Below the pieces are notes generated by a model. That model made no database searches, was not told the DNA's origin, and saw only the letters and a program-made list of their open reading frames with translations. Shown piece by piece: positions 17,374-25,820 of a stretch of 54,811 nucleotides of DNA. Source of the stretch: Rhizobacter sp. (GTDB lineage: Bacteria > Pseudomonadota > Gammaproteobacteria > Burkholderiales > Burkholderiaceae_C); contig JANXWV010000033.1 in assembly GCA_025350965.1 (NCBI GenBank), positions 1 to 54,811 on the forward strand, given 5' to 3'. Within the stretch, counting starts at the first letter, position 1. Each line of letters opens with the position of its first letter. A program made the position numbers and the translations under genes.

Positions 17374-18141
17374 ATGACCGCCGCCGACCCGCTTGAACGC
17401 CCATCCCACATCGCTGCCGATGAGTGGGCAGCGCGCGTCCAGCTCGCAGCCGCCTATCGCATCTTCGACCGCCTGGGCTGGGCCGAGTTGATCTACAACC
17501 ACCTGTCGCTGCGCGTGCCGGGCGACTCCGGGCACATCCTGCTGAACCCGTTCGGGCTGCACTACCGCGAGGTCTGCGCCAGCAACCTCGTCAAGGTCGA
17601 TGCGCACGGCAACACGGTGGGTCATAGCGACTGGCCGATCAACCCTGCCGGCTTCAGCTTCCACGGCGCCATTCACCGCACGCTGCCCGAGGCACATTGC
17701 GTGATGCACATGCACACCACGCCGACGATGGCGGTGTGCTGCCTGGAGTCGGGCCTGGCCTACACCAACTTCTACGCGGCGCAGTTGCACGGCAGCGTGG
17801 CGTATCACGCCTTCGAAGGCATCACCGTGCATGCCGACGAAGGCGCACGCATTCTCGCAAGCGCGGGCGGCAAGCCGGTGTTGATGCTGCGCAACCACGG
17901 GCCGGTGGTGGTCGGCCGCACGCTGGCGCACGCGTTCTCGCTGATGTGGCTGGTGCAGCGCGCCTGCGAGGTGCAGCTGGCCACGCAGTCGATGGGTGCG
18001 GCGCGCCCCATCGCCACGCCGGTGCTCGAGGCTTGCGTGCGCGACTCCCTCAACTTCAACCCCGGCTTCGGCGCCGGGCAAGACGTGTTCGACGCGATGC
18101 AGCGGCTGCAGGACGCAGTCGATCCGTCGTACCGCCGTTGA
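17374..18141 (+). CDS. Class II aldolase/adducin family protein
   Basis: A 255-residue protein of the class II aldolase (fuculose-1-phosphate aldolase-like) fold. Zinc ligands are visible in HCVMHMHTTPTM and RNHGPVVVG, and IYNHLSLRVPG opens the domain. Members act as aldolases, epimerases or decarboxylases, and the reaction here is not given by sequence. It sits between hpaH and hpaI, with HpaI already supplying the expected class II pyruvate aldolase, so this one may handle a side product or another substrate. Length and motifs are normal. Confidence 0.85.
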   Translation: MTAADPLERPSHIAADEWAARVQLAAAYRIFDRLGWAELIYNHLSLRVPGDSGHILLNPFGLHYREVCASNLVKVDAHGNTVGHSDWPINPAGFSFHGAIHRTLPEAHCVMHMHTTPTMAVCCLESGLAYTNFYAAQLHGSVAYHAFEGITVHADEGARILASAGGKPVLMLRNHGPVVVGRTLAHAFSLMWLVQRACEVQLATQSMGAARPIATPVLEACVRDSLNFNPGFGAGQDVFDAMQRLQDAVDPSYRR

Positions 18142-18162
18142 TTCGTCTACCCGACCCTGACC

Positions 18163-18978
18163 ATGCGACTGCCCATCAACACCTTCCGTGATGCCCTGCG
18201 CGCCGGCCGTCCGCAGATCGGCCTGTGGGTCGGCTTGGCCGACGCGAACGCGGCCGAAGCGCTGGCCGGCGCCGGCTTCGACTGGCTGCTGCTCGACGGC
18301 GAGCATGCGCCGAACGACCCGCGCAGCGTGCTCGACCAGTTGCGCGCGGTAGCACCGTACCCGGTGCACCCGGTGGTGCGCGTGGTCGAAGGGCAGGTCG
18401 CGCTCGTCAAGCAGTACCTCGACGTCGGCGCGCAAACGCTGCTCGTGCCGATGGTCGACACGCCCGAGCATGCCGCACTGATGGTGCGCGCCATGCGCTA
18501 TGCGCCCGACGGCATTCGCGGCATGGGCGCGGCGCTGGCCCGCGCGTCGCGCTGGAACCAGATCGACGACTACGTGAACCAGGCCAACGGCCAGATGTGC
18601 CTGCTGGTGCAGGCTGAAACCACGCTCGCGATGCGCAACCTCGACGCCATTGCTGCGGTCGAAGGTGTGGACGGCGTGTTCTTCGGGCCGGCCGATCTAT
18701 CGGCGTCGATGGGCTTTCGCGGCCAGCCCACCCACCCCGAGGTGCAGCGTGTGATCTTCGACGGCATTGCCACGGTGCGCGCCGCCGGCAAGGCGCCGGG
18801 CATCCTGACGAGCGACCGGGCGCTGGCGCAGCAGTACCTCGACGCCGGCGCGCTGTTCGTGGCCGTGGGCGTGGACACCAGCCTGCTGGTGCGCGCGGCG
18901 CGCGATCTGGCCGTGTCGTACAAGCGTGGCGCCTCCGCTGCCTCACTGCCGGTGACACCGCATGGCAACCCCTACTGA
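18163..18978 (+). CDS. hpaI: 4-hydroxy-2-oxoheptanedioate aldolase
   Basis: A 271-residue metal-dependent pyruvate aldolase of the HpaI/HpcH family that splits 4-hydroxy-2-oxoheptanedioate to pyruvate and succinate semialdehyde. It shows [31 protein letters not shown], the Arg of [19 protein letters not shown], and the metal ligands in [12 protein letters not shown] (Glu) and [12 protein letters not shown] (Asp). It is the last recognised enzyme of the pathway, 21 bases after the class II aldolase gene and 12 before the MBL gene. Confidence 0.94.
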   Translation: MRLPINTFRDALRAGRPQIGLWVGLADANAAEALAGAGFDWLLLDGEHAPNDPRSVLDQLRAVAPYPVHPVVRVVEGQVALVKQYLDVGAQTLLVPMVDTPEHAALMVRAMRYAPDGIRGMGAALARASRWNQIDDYVNQANGQMCLLVQAETTLAMRNLDAIAAVEGVDGVFFGPADLSASMGFRGQPTHPEVQRVIFDGIATVRAAGKAPGILTSDRALAQQYLDAGALFVAVGVDTSLLVRAARDLAVSYKRGASAASLPVTPHGNPY

Positions 18979-18990
18979 AACGAGAACCGC

Positions 18991-19959
18991 ATGAACCAAC
19001 CCAAAGTCTTTGCCAGCCAGGCCGACCTCGAAGAGAAGACGGTCTCGTTCACGCGCCTGTCCGAGAACGCCTATGCCTACACGGCAGAGGGTGACCCGAA
19101 CACCGGCGTCTTCATCGGCGACGAAGCCGTGATGGTGGTGGACACGCAGGCCACACCCGGCATGGCGCAAGACGTGATCCGCCGCATCCGCGAGGTGACC
19201 CAACTGCCGATCAAGTACGTGCTGTTGAGCCACTACCACGCGGTGCGCGTGCTCGGCGCGTCGGCCTACTTCAAGCACGGCGCCGAGCAGATCGTTGCCA
19301 GCCGCGATACGTATGACCTGATCGTGGAGCGCGGCGAGCAAGACAAGGCGAGCGAGATCGGCCGCTTCCCGCGCCTCTTCCGCAACGTCGAGACGGTGCC
19401 GCCTGGCCTGACGTGGCCAAGCATGACCTTCAGCGGCAGCATGAGCATCTGGCTCGGCAAGCTGGAAGTGAAGATCGCGCAGGTCGGCCGTGGCCACACC
19501 AAGGGCGACACCATCGCCTACCTCGAAGACCAGAAGATCTGCTTCGCCGGTGACCTGGTCGAGTACCAGAGCACGGCGTATGCGGGCGACTGCTACTTCC
19601 GCGACTGGCCGACCACGCTCGACCGGCTCGCCGAGTTCGGTTTCGAGAAGCTCGTTCCGGGCCGTGGCGCTGCGCTCGAGAACGCGGGCGACGTGAAGCG
19701 CGCCATTGCGTCGACCCGCGCCTTCATCAGCGACGTGTACACGCTCGTCAACAACGGTGTGGCGCAGGGCAAGACCCTGAACACCATCTACAAGGACACG
19801 GTGGCTGCGCTGCGCCCGACCTACGGCCACTGGGTGATCTTCGACCACTGCATGCCCTTCGATGTGACCCGTGCCTACGACGAAGCCACCGGCCATGTGC
19901 ACCCGCGCATCTGGACGGCCGAGCGCGACATCGAGATGTGGAACGCGCTCGAAGCCTGA
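18991..19959 (+). CDS. MBL-fold metallo-hydrolase-like protein with an altered metal motif
   Basis: A 322-residue metallo-beta-lactamase-fold protein. The first metal motif, usually HxHxDH, reads SHYHAVRVLGA: the first two His remain but Asp-His is replaced. Later ligands persist in GRGHTKGDT (His), FAGDLVEY (Asp) and possibly FDHCMP (His). It may bind one metal rather than two, or have lost hydrolase activity. No signal peptide is seen, so it is probably cytoplasmic. It is 12 bases after hpaI and closes the operon. A role in clearing a toxic intermediate or thioester is possible but is conjecture. Confidence 0.8.
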   Translation: MNQPKVFASQADLEEKTVSFTRLSENAYAYTAEGDPNTGVFIGDEAVMVVDTQATPGMAQDVIRRIREVTQLPIKYVLLSHYHAVRVLGASAYFKHGAEQIVASRDTYDLIVERGEQDKASEIGRFPRLFRNVETVPPGLTWPSMTFSGSMSIWLGKLEVKIAQVGRGHTKGDTIAYLEDQKICFAGDLVEYQSTAYAGDCYFRDWPTTLDRLAEFGFEKLVPGRGAALENAGDVKRAIASTRAFISDVYTLVNNGVAQGKTLNTIYKDTVAALRPTYGHWVIFDHCMPFDVTRAYDEATGHVHPRIWTAERDIEMWNALEA

Positions 19960-20022
19960 TGCGCCGGGCGCCCCGAGGCGCCTGATCGAAAGGGGCTCGA
20001 ACCGCCAGGGTTCGCCCCCCAC

Positions 20023-20055
20023 TTGCAAGCTGGCTGAAACTGTATATATTTACAG
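20023..20055 (+). promoter_or_regulatory. LexA (SOS) box overlapping a sigma-70 promoter
   Basis: CTGT-N8-ACAG at 20040-20055, with an entirely A/T spacer, matches the gammaproteobacterial/betaproteobacterial LexA consensus. It overlaps a promoter: TTGCAA (20023-20028), 16-nt spacer, TATATT (20045-20050). The box ends one base before the radical-SAM ATG at 20057, so bound LexA would cover the -10 and the start site. A transcription start about 7 nt after the -10 falls on the ATG, so the message may be leaderless. A GTG at 20096 is an alternative start. Confidence 0.85.
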
Positions 20056-20056
20056 T

Positions 20057-21169
20057 ATGCAGGTCGCCCACCCCCCAGCGCATGAAGCCGCACCTGTGAA
20101 GGGCAGGGGCACCGTGTGGCGCATCGAGCACCGTTTCGCACGCCAGACCACCGAAGCCCATGACGACGGCTGGGGCACGCTCGATCAACTCGCCACCGAA
20201 GAACGCCTGGCGCCGCGCACACAGGTCATCGAAGAGCGGGTCAAGTCCATCCTGTCGAGCAACGACTCGCCCGACATCTCGTTCGACCTCTCGATCAACC
20301 CGTACCGGGGCTGCGAACACGGCTGTGTGTATTGCTTCGCGCGGCCCACGCACAGCTACCTGAACATGTCCCCCGGGCTCGACTTCGAGACCCGCATCAT
20401 CGCCAAGGTGAACGCAGCCGAGCGCTTGCGCGAGGCCTTTGCGAGCCGCAGCTACGAGCCGCTGTTGCTCAACATCGGTTCGGCGACCGACGCTTACCAG
20501 CCGGTCGAACGCCAACTTGGCATCACCCGCTCGGTGCTCGAAGTGATGGCCGAGTGCGGGCACCCGTTCTCGCTGGTCACAAAGTCGTCAGGCATCGAAC
20601 GCGATCTCGACCTGATCGCGCCGATGGCGCAGCGTGGCCTTGCGGCCGTGTATGTGTCGGTCACCTCGCTCGATGCCGGCCTGTCGCGCATCCTCGAGCC
20701 GCGCGCGGCTTCCCCCGAGCGGCGGCTGCGCACCATCGCAGCCTTGGCCCGGGCCGGTGTGCCGGTGGGAGTCAGCGTGTCGCCAGTGATCCCGTTCATC
20801 AACGAGCCGGAGCTCGAACGCATTCTCGAAGCGGCCGCGAATGCGGGGGCCACTTCGGCCTTCAGCGTGGTGCTGCGCTTGCCGTGGGAAGTGAACCCGC
20901 TGTTCCAGCAGTGGCTGGACCAGCACTTCCCCGAGCGCGCCGCGCGCGTGATGGCCCGCGTGCGCGAGATGCGTGGTGGCCGCGACTACGACGCCCGCTT
21001 CGGCGCCCGCATGCGCGGTGAAGGCGTGTGGGCGCAATTGCTGCAGCAGCGCTTCCAGAAGGCGGCCACGCGGCTGGGCCTGAACCGCAAGCGCGATGAA
21101 CTCGACCTGACGCAGTTCGTGCCGCCGGTGCTGGCGCGCGCGGACGGGCAGCAGGACATGTTCGCCTGA
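20057..21169 (+). CDS. Radical SAM protein, SplB/PA0069-like, SOS-controlled
   Basis: A 370-residue radical-SAM protein of the family related to spore photoproduct lyase (SplB-like). The iron-sulfur motif is Cys86, Cys90 and Cys93 in INPYRGCEHGCVYCFARPTH, with LNIGSATDAYQPVER and SVSPVIPFINEPELERIL as conserved companions. The function is not established. Its Pseudomonas relative PA0069 is, as I recall, in the LexA regulon, and here a textbook LexA box sits at the start codon, so a DNA-damage role is likely. The 97-base gap after the MBL gene carries the promoter. The gene ends 10 bases from the convergent eptA. Both ATG 20057 and GTG 20096 are plausible starts; conserved sequence begins at residue 15. 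Confidence 0.9.
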   Translation: MQVAHPPAHEAAPVKGRGTVWRIEHRFARQTTEAHDDGWGTLDQLATEERLAPRTQVIEERVKSILSSNDSPDISFDLSINPYRGCEHGCVYCFARPTHSYLNMSPGLDFETRIIAKVNAAERLREAFASRSYEPLLLNIGSATDAYQPVERQLGITRSVLEVMAECGHPFSLVTKSSGIERDLDLIAPMAQRGLAAVYVSVTSLDAGLSRILEPRAASPERRLRTIAALARAGVPVGVSVSPVIPFINEPELERILEAAANAGATSAFSVVLRLPWEVNPLFQQWLDQHFPERAARVMARVREMRGGRDYDARFGARMRGEGVWAQLLQQRFQKAATRLGLNRKRDELDLTQFVPPVLARADGQQDMFA

Positions 21170-21179
21170 GGGCGTGCGC

Positions 21180-22859
21180 TCAGCGTTGGCGGCACGCCGC
21201 GAACGCGTCCAGGGCAGGCTTGTACTCCGACGCTTGCACGCCGAGAGCGCCCAGCACGGTGTGGAACAGGTTGTCGTGGGTCAGCGCCTGCCCCGCGCTG
21301 GCCTTCAGGCAAGCGGTGGCCGGGCGCGTCGCCGTGGCAGCGGTTCCTGGCTGCCACCACAGCATCGGCACGTGTTTCTGCTCACGCGGCGCCACCGCGT
21401 AGGGCAGGCCGTGGAGGTAGATGTTGTTCTCGCCCAGCGACTCGCCGTGGTCTGACACATAGAGCAGGGCCGGGTCGTGGCTTGCGCGTTGCCTGTTCAG
21501 CCATTGCACCGACTGCGCCAGCACCGCGTCGGTGTAGGCCAAGGAGTTGTCGTAGGCGTTGACCAGGGCCTGTCGGTCGCATTGCTGGAGTGCGTTGGTG
21601 CGGCACTCGGGAACGAACGGCTTGCGCTCGGGCGGGCTGCGCTTGTAGTAGGCCGGGCCATGGCTGCCCATCTGGTGCAACACCAGCAGCACGCCGCGCT
21701 CGCGGCGCTCCGCAGGCAGCGCGGCGAGGCGCTCGTCGAGCCCGGAAAGCAAGGCCTCGTCCAGGCATTCGTCGTCGGCGCACAGCGTGGCCGGCAGCGG
21801 CTGCGCCCCTGCGGCAGGCGTGTGCGCATAGGCATTCGGCACGCGCTCGCACAGGCTCTTGCAGCCGGCCTGGTTGTCGAGCCACAGCACGGCCATGCCG
21901 CTGCGTTGCACCAGGTCGAGCAGGTTCTCGTGGTCGTGGTCGCGGCTCTCGAAGCCGGCCTTGCCCAGAGCCGAGAACATGCACGGCAGCGACGTGGCCG
22001 TGCTCGTGCCGCACGAACTGACGTTGCTGAAACTGGTGAAGTGCAGCAGTTCGACCTGCGGTGTGGTCGGTCGGCCGTAGCCGTTGATCGAAAAGTGGTC
22101 GGCGCGCGCGGTTTCGCCGACGACCAGCATCAGCAGCGGCGCGCGGGTGCCGGGCGCGCGGGGTGCGATGCGCGCGTCCAGCCCGATGGCCTGCGGTGGC
22201 CCGCTGTGGCGTGCGCGTGACTGCACGGCCAGGTCGGCCAGCGCGTAGAACGAGTTGAGCGGGTTGATGAGGTAGCGCATCGACGTGTGCTCGCGCATCG
22301 TTGCCGAGAGGTCGGCGAATAGCGCATAGACCAGCGCCACCAGCACCAGCAACGCCGCCACGGCACCGAGCAGGTTGCGCCCCAGTTGTGCCCCCAAGCG
22401 CAGGCGCTGCACGGGGCTGCGCCACAGCAAGGCGAGCGGCAGCAATCCGAGTATTCCCACGGTGGTGGCGAGGCGCAGGTTGAGCAGGTCACGCACCTCG
22501 CGAGGGTCGGTCTGCATGACGTTGGTCATCATGGTCGCATCGATGACCACGCCGTAGCTGCCCATGAAATGCGCGCCGAATGCGGCCGCCAGCACGACCA
22601 GCGTGATGGCCGGTTTGATGCTCCAGCGCCAGGCCACGACCGCGAGCAATGCCGTCGTGAGGGAAGCGATCATGGCGCCGAACGCGACGCAGAACAGCAC
22701 GCCGCGCGGCGTGCCAATCTCCGGCAGCGCGGCCATCGCCTGCCAGAGCGGCCAGTTGGGCAGCACCGCGATCCAAAGGCCAGCCCACAAGGCCAGCGTC
22801 AGTGGGTTGCGGCCGGCGCCGCGAAGTTCGTGGTGCGGCGGCCGCAGGCGATTCGTCAT
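21180..22859 (-). CDS. eptA: Phosphoethanolamine-lipid A transferase
   Basis: A 559-residue inner-membrane protein with four to five N-terminal transmembrane helices (about 20-180) and a periplasmic sulfatase-like catalytic domain. The metal-binding Glu249 lies in VVGETARADHFS, and the nucleophile Thr285 in SSCGTSTATSLP. YVSDHGESLGEN and PYAVAPREQKHVPM complete the alkaline-phosphatase-type site. Paired Cys residues suggest disulfides. Such enzymes add phosphoethanolamine to lipid A and can reduce polymyxin sensitivity; EptA rather than EptB/C is inferred from overall similarity. It converges with the SOS gene; no adjacent two-component pair is seen. Confidence 0.9.
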   Translation of the reverse strand: MTNRLRPPHHELRGAGRNPLTLALWAGLWIAVLPNWPLWQAMAALPEIGTPRGVLFCVAFGAMIASLTTALLAVVAWRWSIKPAITLVVLAAAFGAHFMGSYGVVIDATMMTNVMQTDPREVRDLLNLRLATTVGILGLLPLALLWRSPVQRLRLGAQLGRNLLGAVAALLVLVALVYALFADLSATMREHTSMRYLINPLNSFYALADLAVQSRARHSGPPQAIGLDARIAPRAPGTRAPLLMLVVGETARADHFSINGYGRPTTPQVELLHFTSFSNVSSCGTSTATSLPCMFSALGKAGFESRDHDHENLLDLVQRSGMAVLWLDNQAGCKSLCERVPNAYAHTPAAGAQPLPATLCADDECLDEALLSGLDERLAALPAERRERGVLLVLHQMGSHGPAYYKRSPPERKPFVPECRTNALQQCDRQALVNAYDNSLAYTDAVLAQSVQWLNRQRASHDPALLYVSDHGESLGENNIYLHGLPYAVAPREQKHVPMLWWQPGTAATATRPATACLKASAGQALTHDNLFHTVLGALGVQASEYKPALDAFAACRQR

Positions 22860-22931
22860 GCGCCGAATTGTCGTGCAGTGTTTGCCAGTGCGGCGCGGGG
22901 CCCGCCGGCAGGCAACTCCCCGACGTGTCAG

Positions 22932-23008
22932 GTGCGGATCAGGTGCGGATCAGATGCGGATCAGGCGCGGATCAGATGCGGATCAGGCGCGGATCAGTCG
23001 CGGATACT
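22932..23008. repeat. Seven tandem 11-bp repeats, NNGCGGATCAG type
   Basis: Seven direct copies of an 11-bp unit run without gaps: 22932, 22943, 22954, 22965, 22976, 22987 and a diverged copy at 22998-23008. Core GCGGATCAG is constant in the first six; the two leading bases vary (GT, AT, GC, TC). The array fills part of the gap before eptA and enters the last five codons of the receiver-TPR gene (stop at 22994). An 11-bp period is one helical turn. It may be a slippage-prone array or a binding site. Confidence 0.9.
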
Positions 23009-24460
23009 CAGCGCGCCAGCGGCCCGCCCGGCCACGCCCCCGAGTGCCAGCGGGTTCCGCTTGATGCCCTGGCTCACGCCGTGAGCCACCTCGCCGGTGG
23101 CGCTGCGGTGGGTGAAGCTGGCGTGCACCAGACCGGCATAGGGTTCGCGGGACTGCAAGGCGTGCGCGAGGAGTTCCGTCGATGTGCTGCACACGCCGAA
23201 GCGCCGCGCCACCGCGTCGACCCATGCAGGTATCTCGGTGATGGGAACACGGGCGGTCTCCAGCCGGATCAGCAGCGCCAGCAGGTTGGCGGCGGCCTCG
23301 AAGTCGACGTCGTCATCGACCGCCGCCTTGCCTGACAACGCCTCGACCCGCAACGCGCAGGCGCTTCGGGTGCGCTCGTTCAGCGTGTGCAGCATGTCGA
23401 CGACCTCGACGAAGCGCTTGACACGGGCATCGTCGGGCACGCGCATGGCCTTCTGGCGCAGGTTCTCGGCGGTGCGCGTGAGGGCGCGGATATCGAGCTT
23501 GTCGAACTGCAGCATGGCCAGCAGCACCAGTGCCTGTGCGTCGAACGTCCGCGAGCCCAGGCCGATGCGCACGACACGCTCCAGCGCATCCAGTGCCTCG
23601 GCGCGGTCGCCGATGTAGAACGCCAGCGTGCTGAAGCGCTGCAGGCGCGCCACGCTTTGCGGGGTCAGACGAAGGGCGCTTCTGTACGCTTCCAGTGCGG
23701 GGTTGAGCAGCCCTTGCTCGAAGCGAACGCGGCCCAGCAGGTCCCACGCGTCGGCATGGTCGGGGCGTTGCTGCAGCAACGCTTCGAGCGTAGCCTGGGC
23801 CTGATCGTGCTGCCCGCATTCGAGCTGTGTGCGTGCCAACCCGATGCGCGCCCAGGGCAGAGCCTGGGTCTGCAATGCCGCGCTGTAGATGCCAGAAGCG
23901 CCGGCATGGTCACCAAGGCGGATGAAGAGTTCTGCGGCGATGCGCGCGGCGGTCAAGGCATAGTCGCCACGGGCTTGGAAGCGCGCCGTGCCGATGGCGG
24001 CCGCCCGCGCCAGGTCACCCGCCTCGATGGCATCGAAAATCGTCTTGAGCACCTGCTTGCGGTGGCGTGCCTGCAGCATGCGCTGCTCCAGCGCGGCGGT
24101 GGTGTGCGGCTTGAGCAGGTAGCCATCGAGTGCCGACTCTGCGGCCTCGGCCACCATGGCGTACGACGCTTCGCCGGTCACCATGATGAAGACGGTCGCG
24201 TAGGCCAGGGCATGGCTGTCGCGCAGTTCGTCGAGCAGGTCCTGGCCGGTCATCGGGGACTGGTCGAAGTGGTAGTCGCACAGCACGATGTCGAACGCCG
24301 CACCTTCGATCAGGCGCCGCACGTCTTCGATGCGGCTGGCCTGCACCACCTGGCCGACGCCCATGTCGCGCAGGGTGCTGGCCTGCAGGCCACGCTGGGT
24401 CGGGTTGCCGCTGGCCACGAGTGCCCGGCACGCGGCCAAGTCGGCCTGACGCGGCTTCAT
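22994..24460 (-). CDS. Response-regulator-like receiver domain fused to TPR repeats
   Basis: A 488-residue protein. Residues about 12-130 are a CheY-like receiver: VLCDYHF holds a likely phospho-acceptor Asp62, VTGEASY the switch Thr, and LLKPHT the conserved Lys. The acidic pair normally on the first strand is missing (ALVASGNPTQRG), so Mg binding may be weak. TPR-type helical repeats follow (about 150-300: ARIGLARTQLECGQHDQAQATLE, split from WDLLGRVRFEQGLLNPALEAY). The rest is helical and unassigned. No kinase is adjacent. The C-terminal codons lie within an 11-bp repeat array, so the natural end may vary. The 204 bases between it and dnaJ hold nothing I recognise. Confidence 0.8.
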   Translation of the reverse strand: MKPRQADLAACRALVASGNPTQRGLQASTLRDMGVGQVVQASRIEDVRRLIEGAAFDIVLCDYHFDQSPMTGQDLLDELRDSHALAYATVFIMVTGEASYAMVAEAAESALDGYLLKPHTTAALEQRMLQARHRKQVLKTIFDAIEAGDLARAAAIGTARFQARGDYALTAARIAAELFIRLGDHAGASGIYSAALQTQALPWARIGLARTQLECGQHDQAQATLEALLQQRPDHADAWDLLGRVRFEQGLLNPALEAYRSALRLTPQSVARLQRFSTLAFYIGDRAEALDALERVVRIGLGSRTFDAQALVLLAMLQFDKLDIRALTRTAENLRQKAMRVPDDARVKRFVEVVDMLHTLNERTRSACALRVEALSGKAAVDDDVDFEAAANLLALLIRLETARVPITEIPAWVDAVARRFGVCSTSTELLAHALQSREPYAGLVHASFTHRSATGEVAHGVSQGIKRNPLALGGVAGRAAGALSIRD

Positions 24461-24664
24461 AGCGCGGGCCCAACGTGGCCGGCCACAGCGGGCCGGCGCA
24501 GCGCGTTGGCGAGGTGGTGGGCTCTGGCGTGGGCAGTGGCAAGGCGCATGGGGCAGGGCGGGGCGGGGCGGCGGGTCTTGTGGGTGTATCGGCGCCGCCG
24601 CCAGGGGCTTGAGCCCCCTTTGTTGCCCGCCGGCTTTCCGCCCGTTCCCGCAAGGGCTGACCGA

Positions 24665-25810
24665 TTACTTGAACAGGTCTTTCACCCGGTCGGCCCAGCC
24701 CTTGGTGTTCGGCGAGTGCTTGTCGCCGGACTTGCGGAACGCATCGTCGAGTTCCTTCAGCAGCTTGCGCTGGTGCTCGGTGAGCTTGATCGGTGTTTCC
24801 ACGCTGACGTGGCAGTACAGGTCGCCCGGGTAGCTGGAGCGAACGCCCTTGATGCCCTTGCCACGCAGGCGGAATGTCTTGCCGTGCTGGGTGCCTTCGG
24901 GCAGATCGATCTCGGCCTTGCCACCGAGCGTGGGCACCTCCATGGCGCCGCCGAGCGCGGCGGTGGTCAGGCCCACGGGCACGGTGCAGTGCAGGTCGTC
25001 GCCGTCGCGCTCGAAGATCTCGTGCTGCTTGATGCGGATCTCGATGTACAGGTCGCCCGACGGGCCGCCGTTGGTGCCCGGCTCGCCGTTGCCACTGGAG
25101 CGGATGCGCATGCCTTCGTTGATGCCGGCGGGGATCTTCACCTCCAGCGTCTTGTTCTTCTTGATGCGGCCCTGCCCGCTGCAGGTGGTGCAGGGCTCGG
25201 GGATGATCTTGCCCGTGCCGTGGCAGTGCGGGCAGGTCTGCTGGATGCTGAAGAAGCCCTGGCGCATGTGTACCGTGCCACCGCCGTTGCAGGTGCTGCA
25301 CACCTTCGGGCTGGTGCCGGGCTTCGCCCCCGAGCCTTTGCAGGTTTCGCAGGTCTCGTAGGCGGGGATGCGGATCTGTGTTTCCTTGCCGTGCGCGGCC
25401 TCTTCGAGGCTGATCTCCATGGCGTAGCTGAGGTCACCGCCACGGAACACCTGCTGCCCGGCGCTGCCCCGCCGCTGGCCGCCGCCCGCGCCACCGAAGA
25501 TGTCACCGAAGATGTCGCCGAAGGCTTCGGCGAAGCCGCCCATGCCTTCACCGCCCGCACCGCCCCGGCCCATGTTCGGGTCGACCCCGGCGTGACCGTA
25601 CTGGTCGTAGGCAGCGCGCTTCTGGGGGTCGGTGAGCATCTCGTAGGCCTCCTTGGCCTCCTTGAACTTCTCTTCCGACTTCTTGGCGGTGTCACCCTGG
25701 TTGCGGTCGGGGTGGTGCTTCATCGCAAGCTTGCGATAGGCTTTCTTGATGTCGTCTTCGCTCGCGTTCTTGGGGACGCCGAGAACCTCATAAAAGTCGC
25801 GCTTGCTCAT
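24665..25810 (-). CDS. dnaJ: Chaperone DnaJ (Hsp40)
   Basis: A 381-residue type I DnaJ, co-chaperone that stimulates DnaK ATPase. The J domain holds HPD in [11 protein letters not shown]; the Gly/Phe region follows ([19 protein letters not shown]). Four zinc-finger repeats [24 protein letters not shown] and CTTCSGQG come next, then the substrate-binding domain ending [12 protein letters not shown]. All are intact. It lies 10 bases after a TMEM175-like gene and is the last gene of the heat-shock operon. An upstream hairpin may lower its transcription relative to dnaK. Confidence 0.98.
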   Translation of the reverse strand: MSKRDFYEVLGVPKNASEDDIKKAYRKLAMKHHPDRNQGDTAKKSEEKFKEAKEAYEMLTDPQKRAAYDQYGHAGVDPNMGRGGAGGEGMGGFAEAFGDIFGDIFGGAGGGQRRGSAGQQVFRGGDLSYAMEISLEEAAHGKETQIRIPAYETCETCKGSGAKPGTSPKVCSTCNGGGTVHMRQGFFSIQQTCPHCHGTGKIIPEPCTTCSGQGRIKKNKTLEVKIPAGINEGMRIRSSGNGEPGTNGGPSGDLYIEIRIKQHEIFERDGDDLHCTVPVGLTTAALGGAMEVPTLGGKAEIDLPEGTQHGKTFRLRGKGIKGVRSSYPGDLYCHVSVETPIKLTEHQRKLLKELDDAFRKSGDKHSPNTKGWADRVKDLFK

Positions 25811-25820
25811 TCTGGAATGC

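Noticed and set aside
24461-24664. Possible small gene or RNA between the receiver-TPR gene and dnaJ
   Set aside because: Only G-rich runs and a weak GGGGC-TCAA-GCCCC hairpin are present; no start codon with a coding-like frame.
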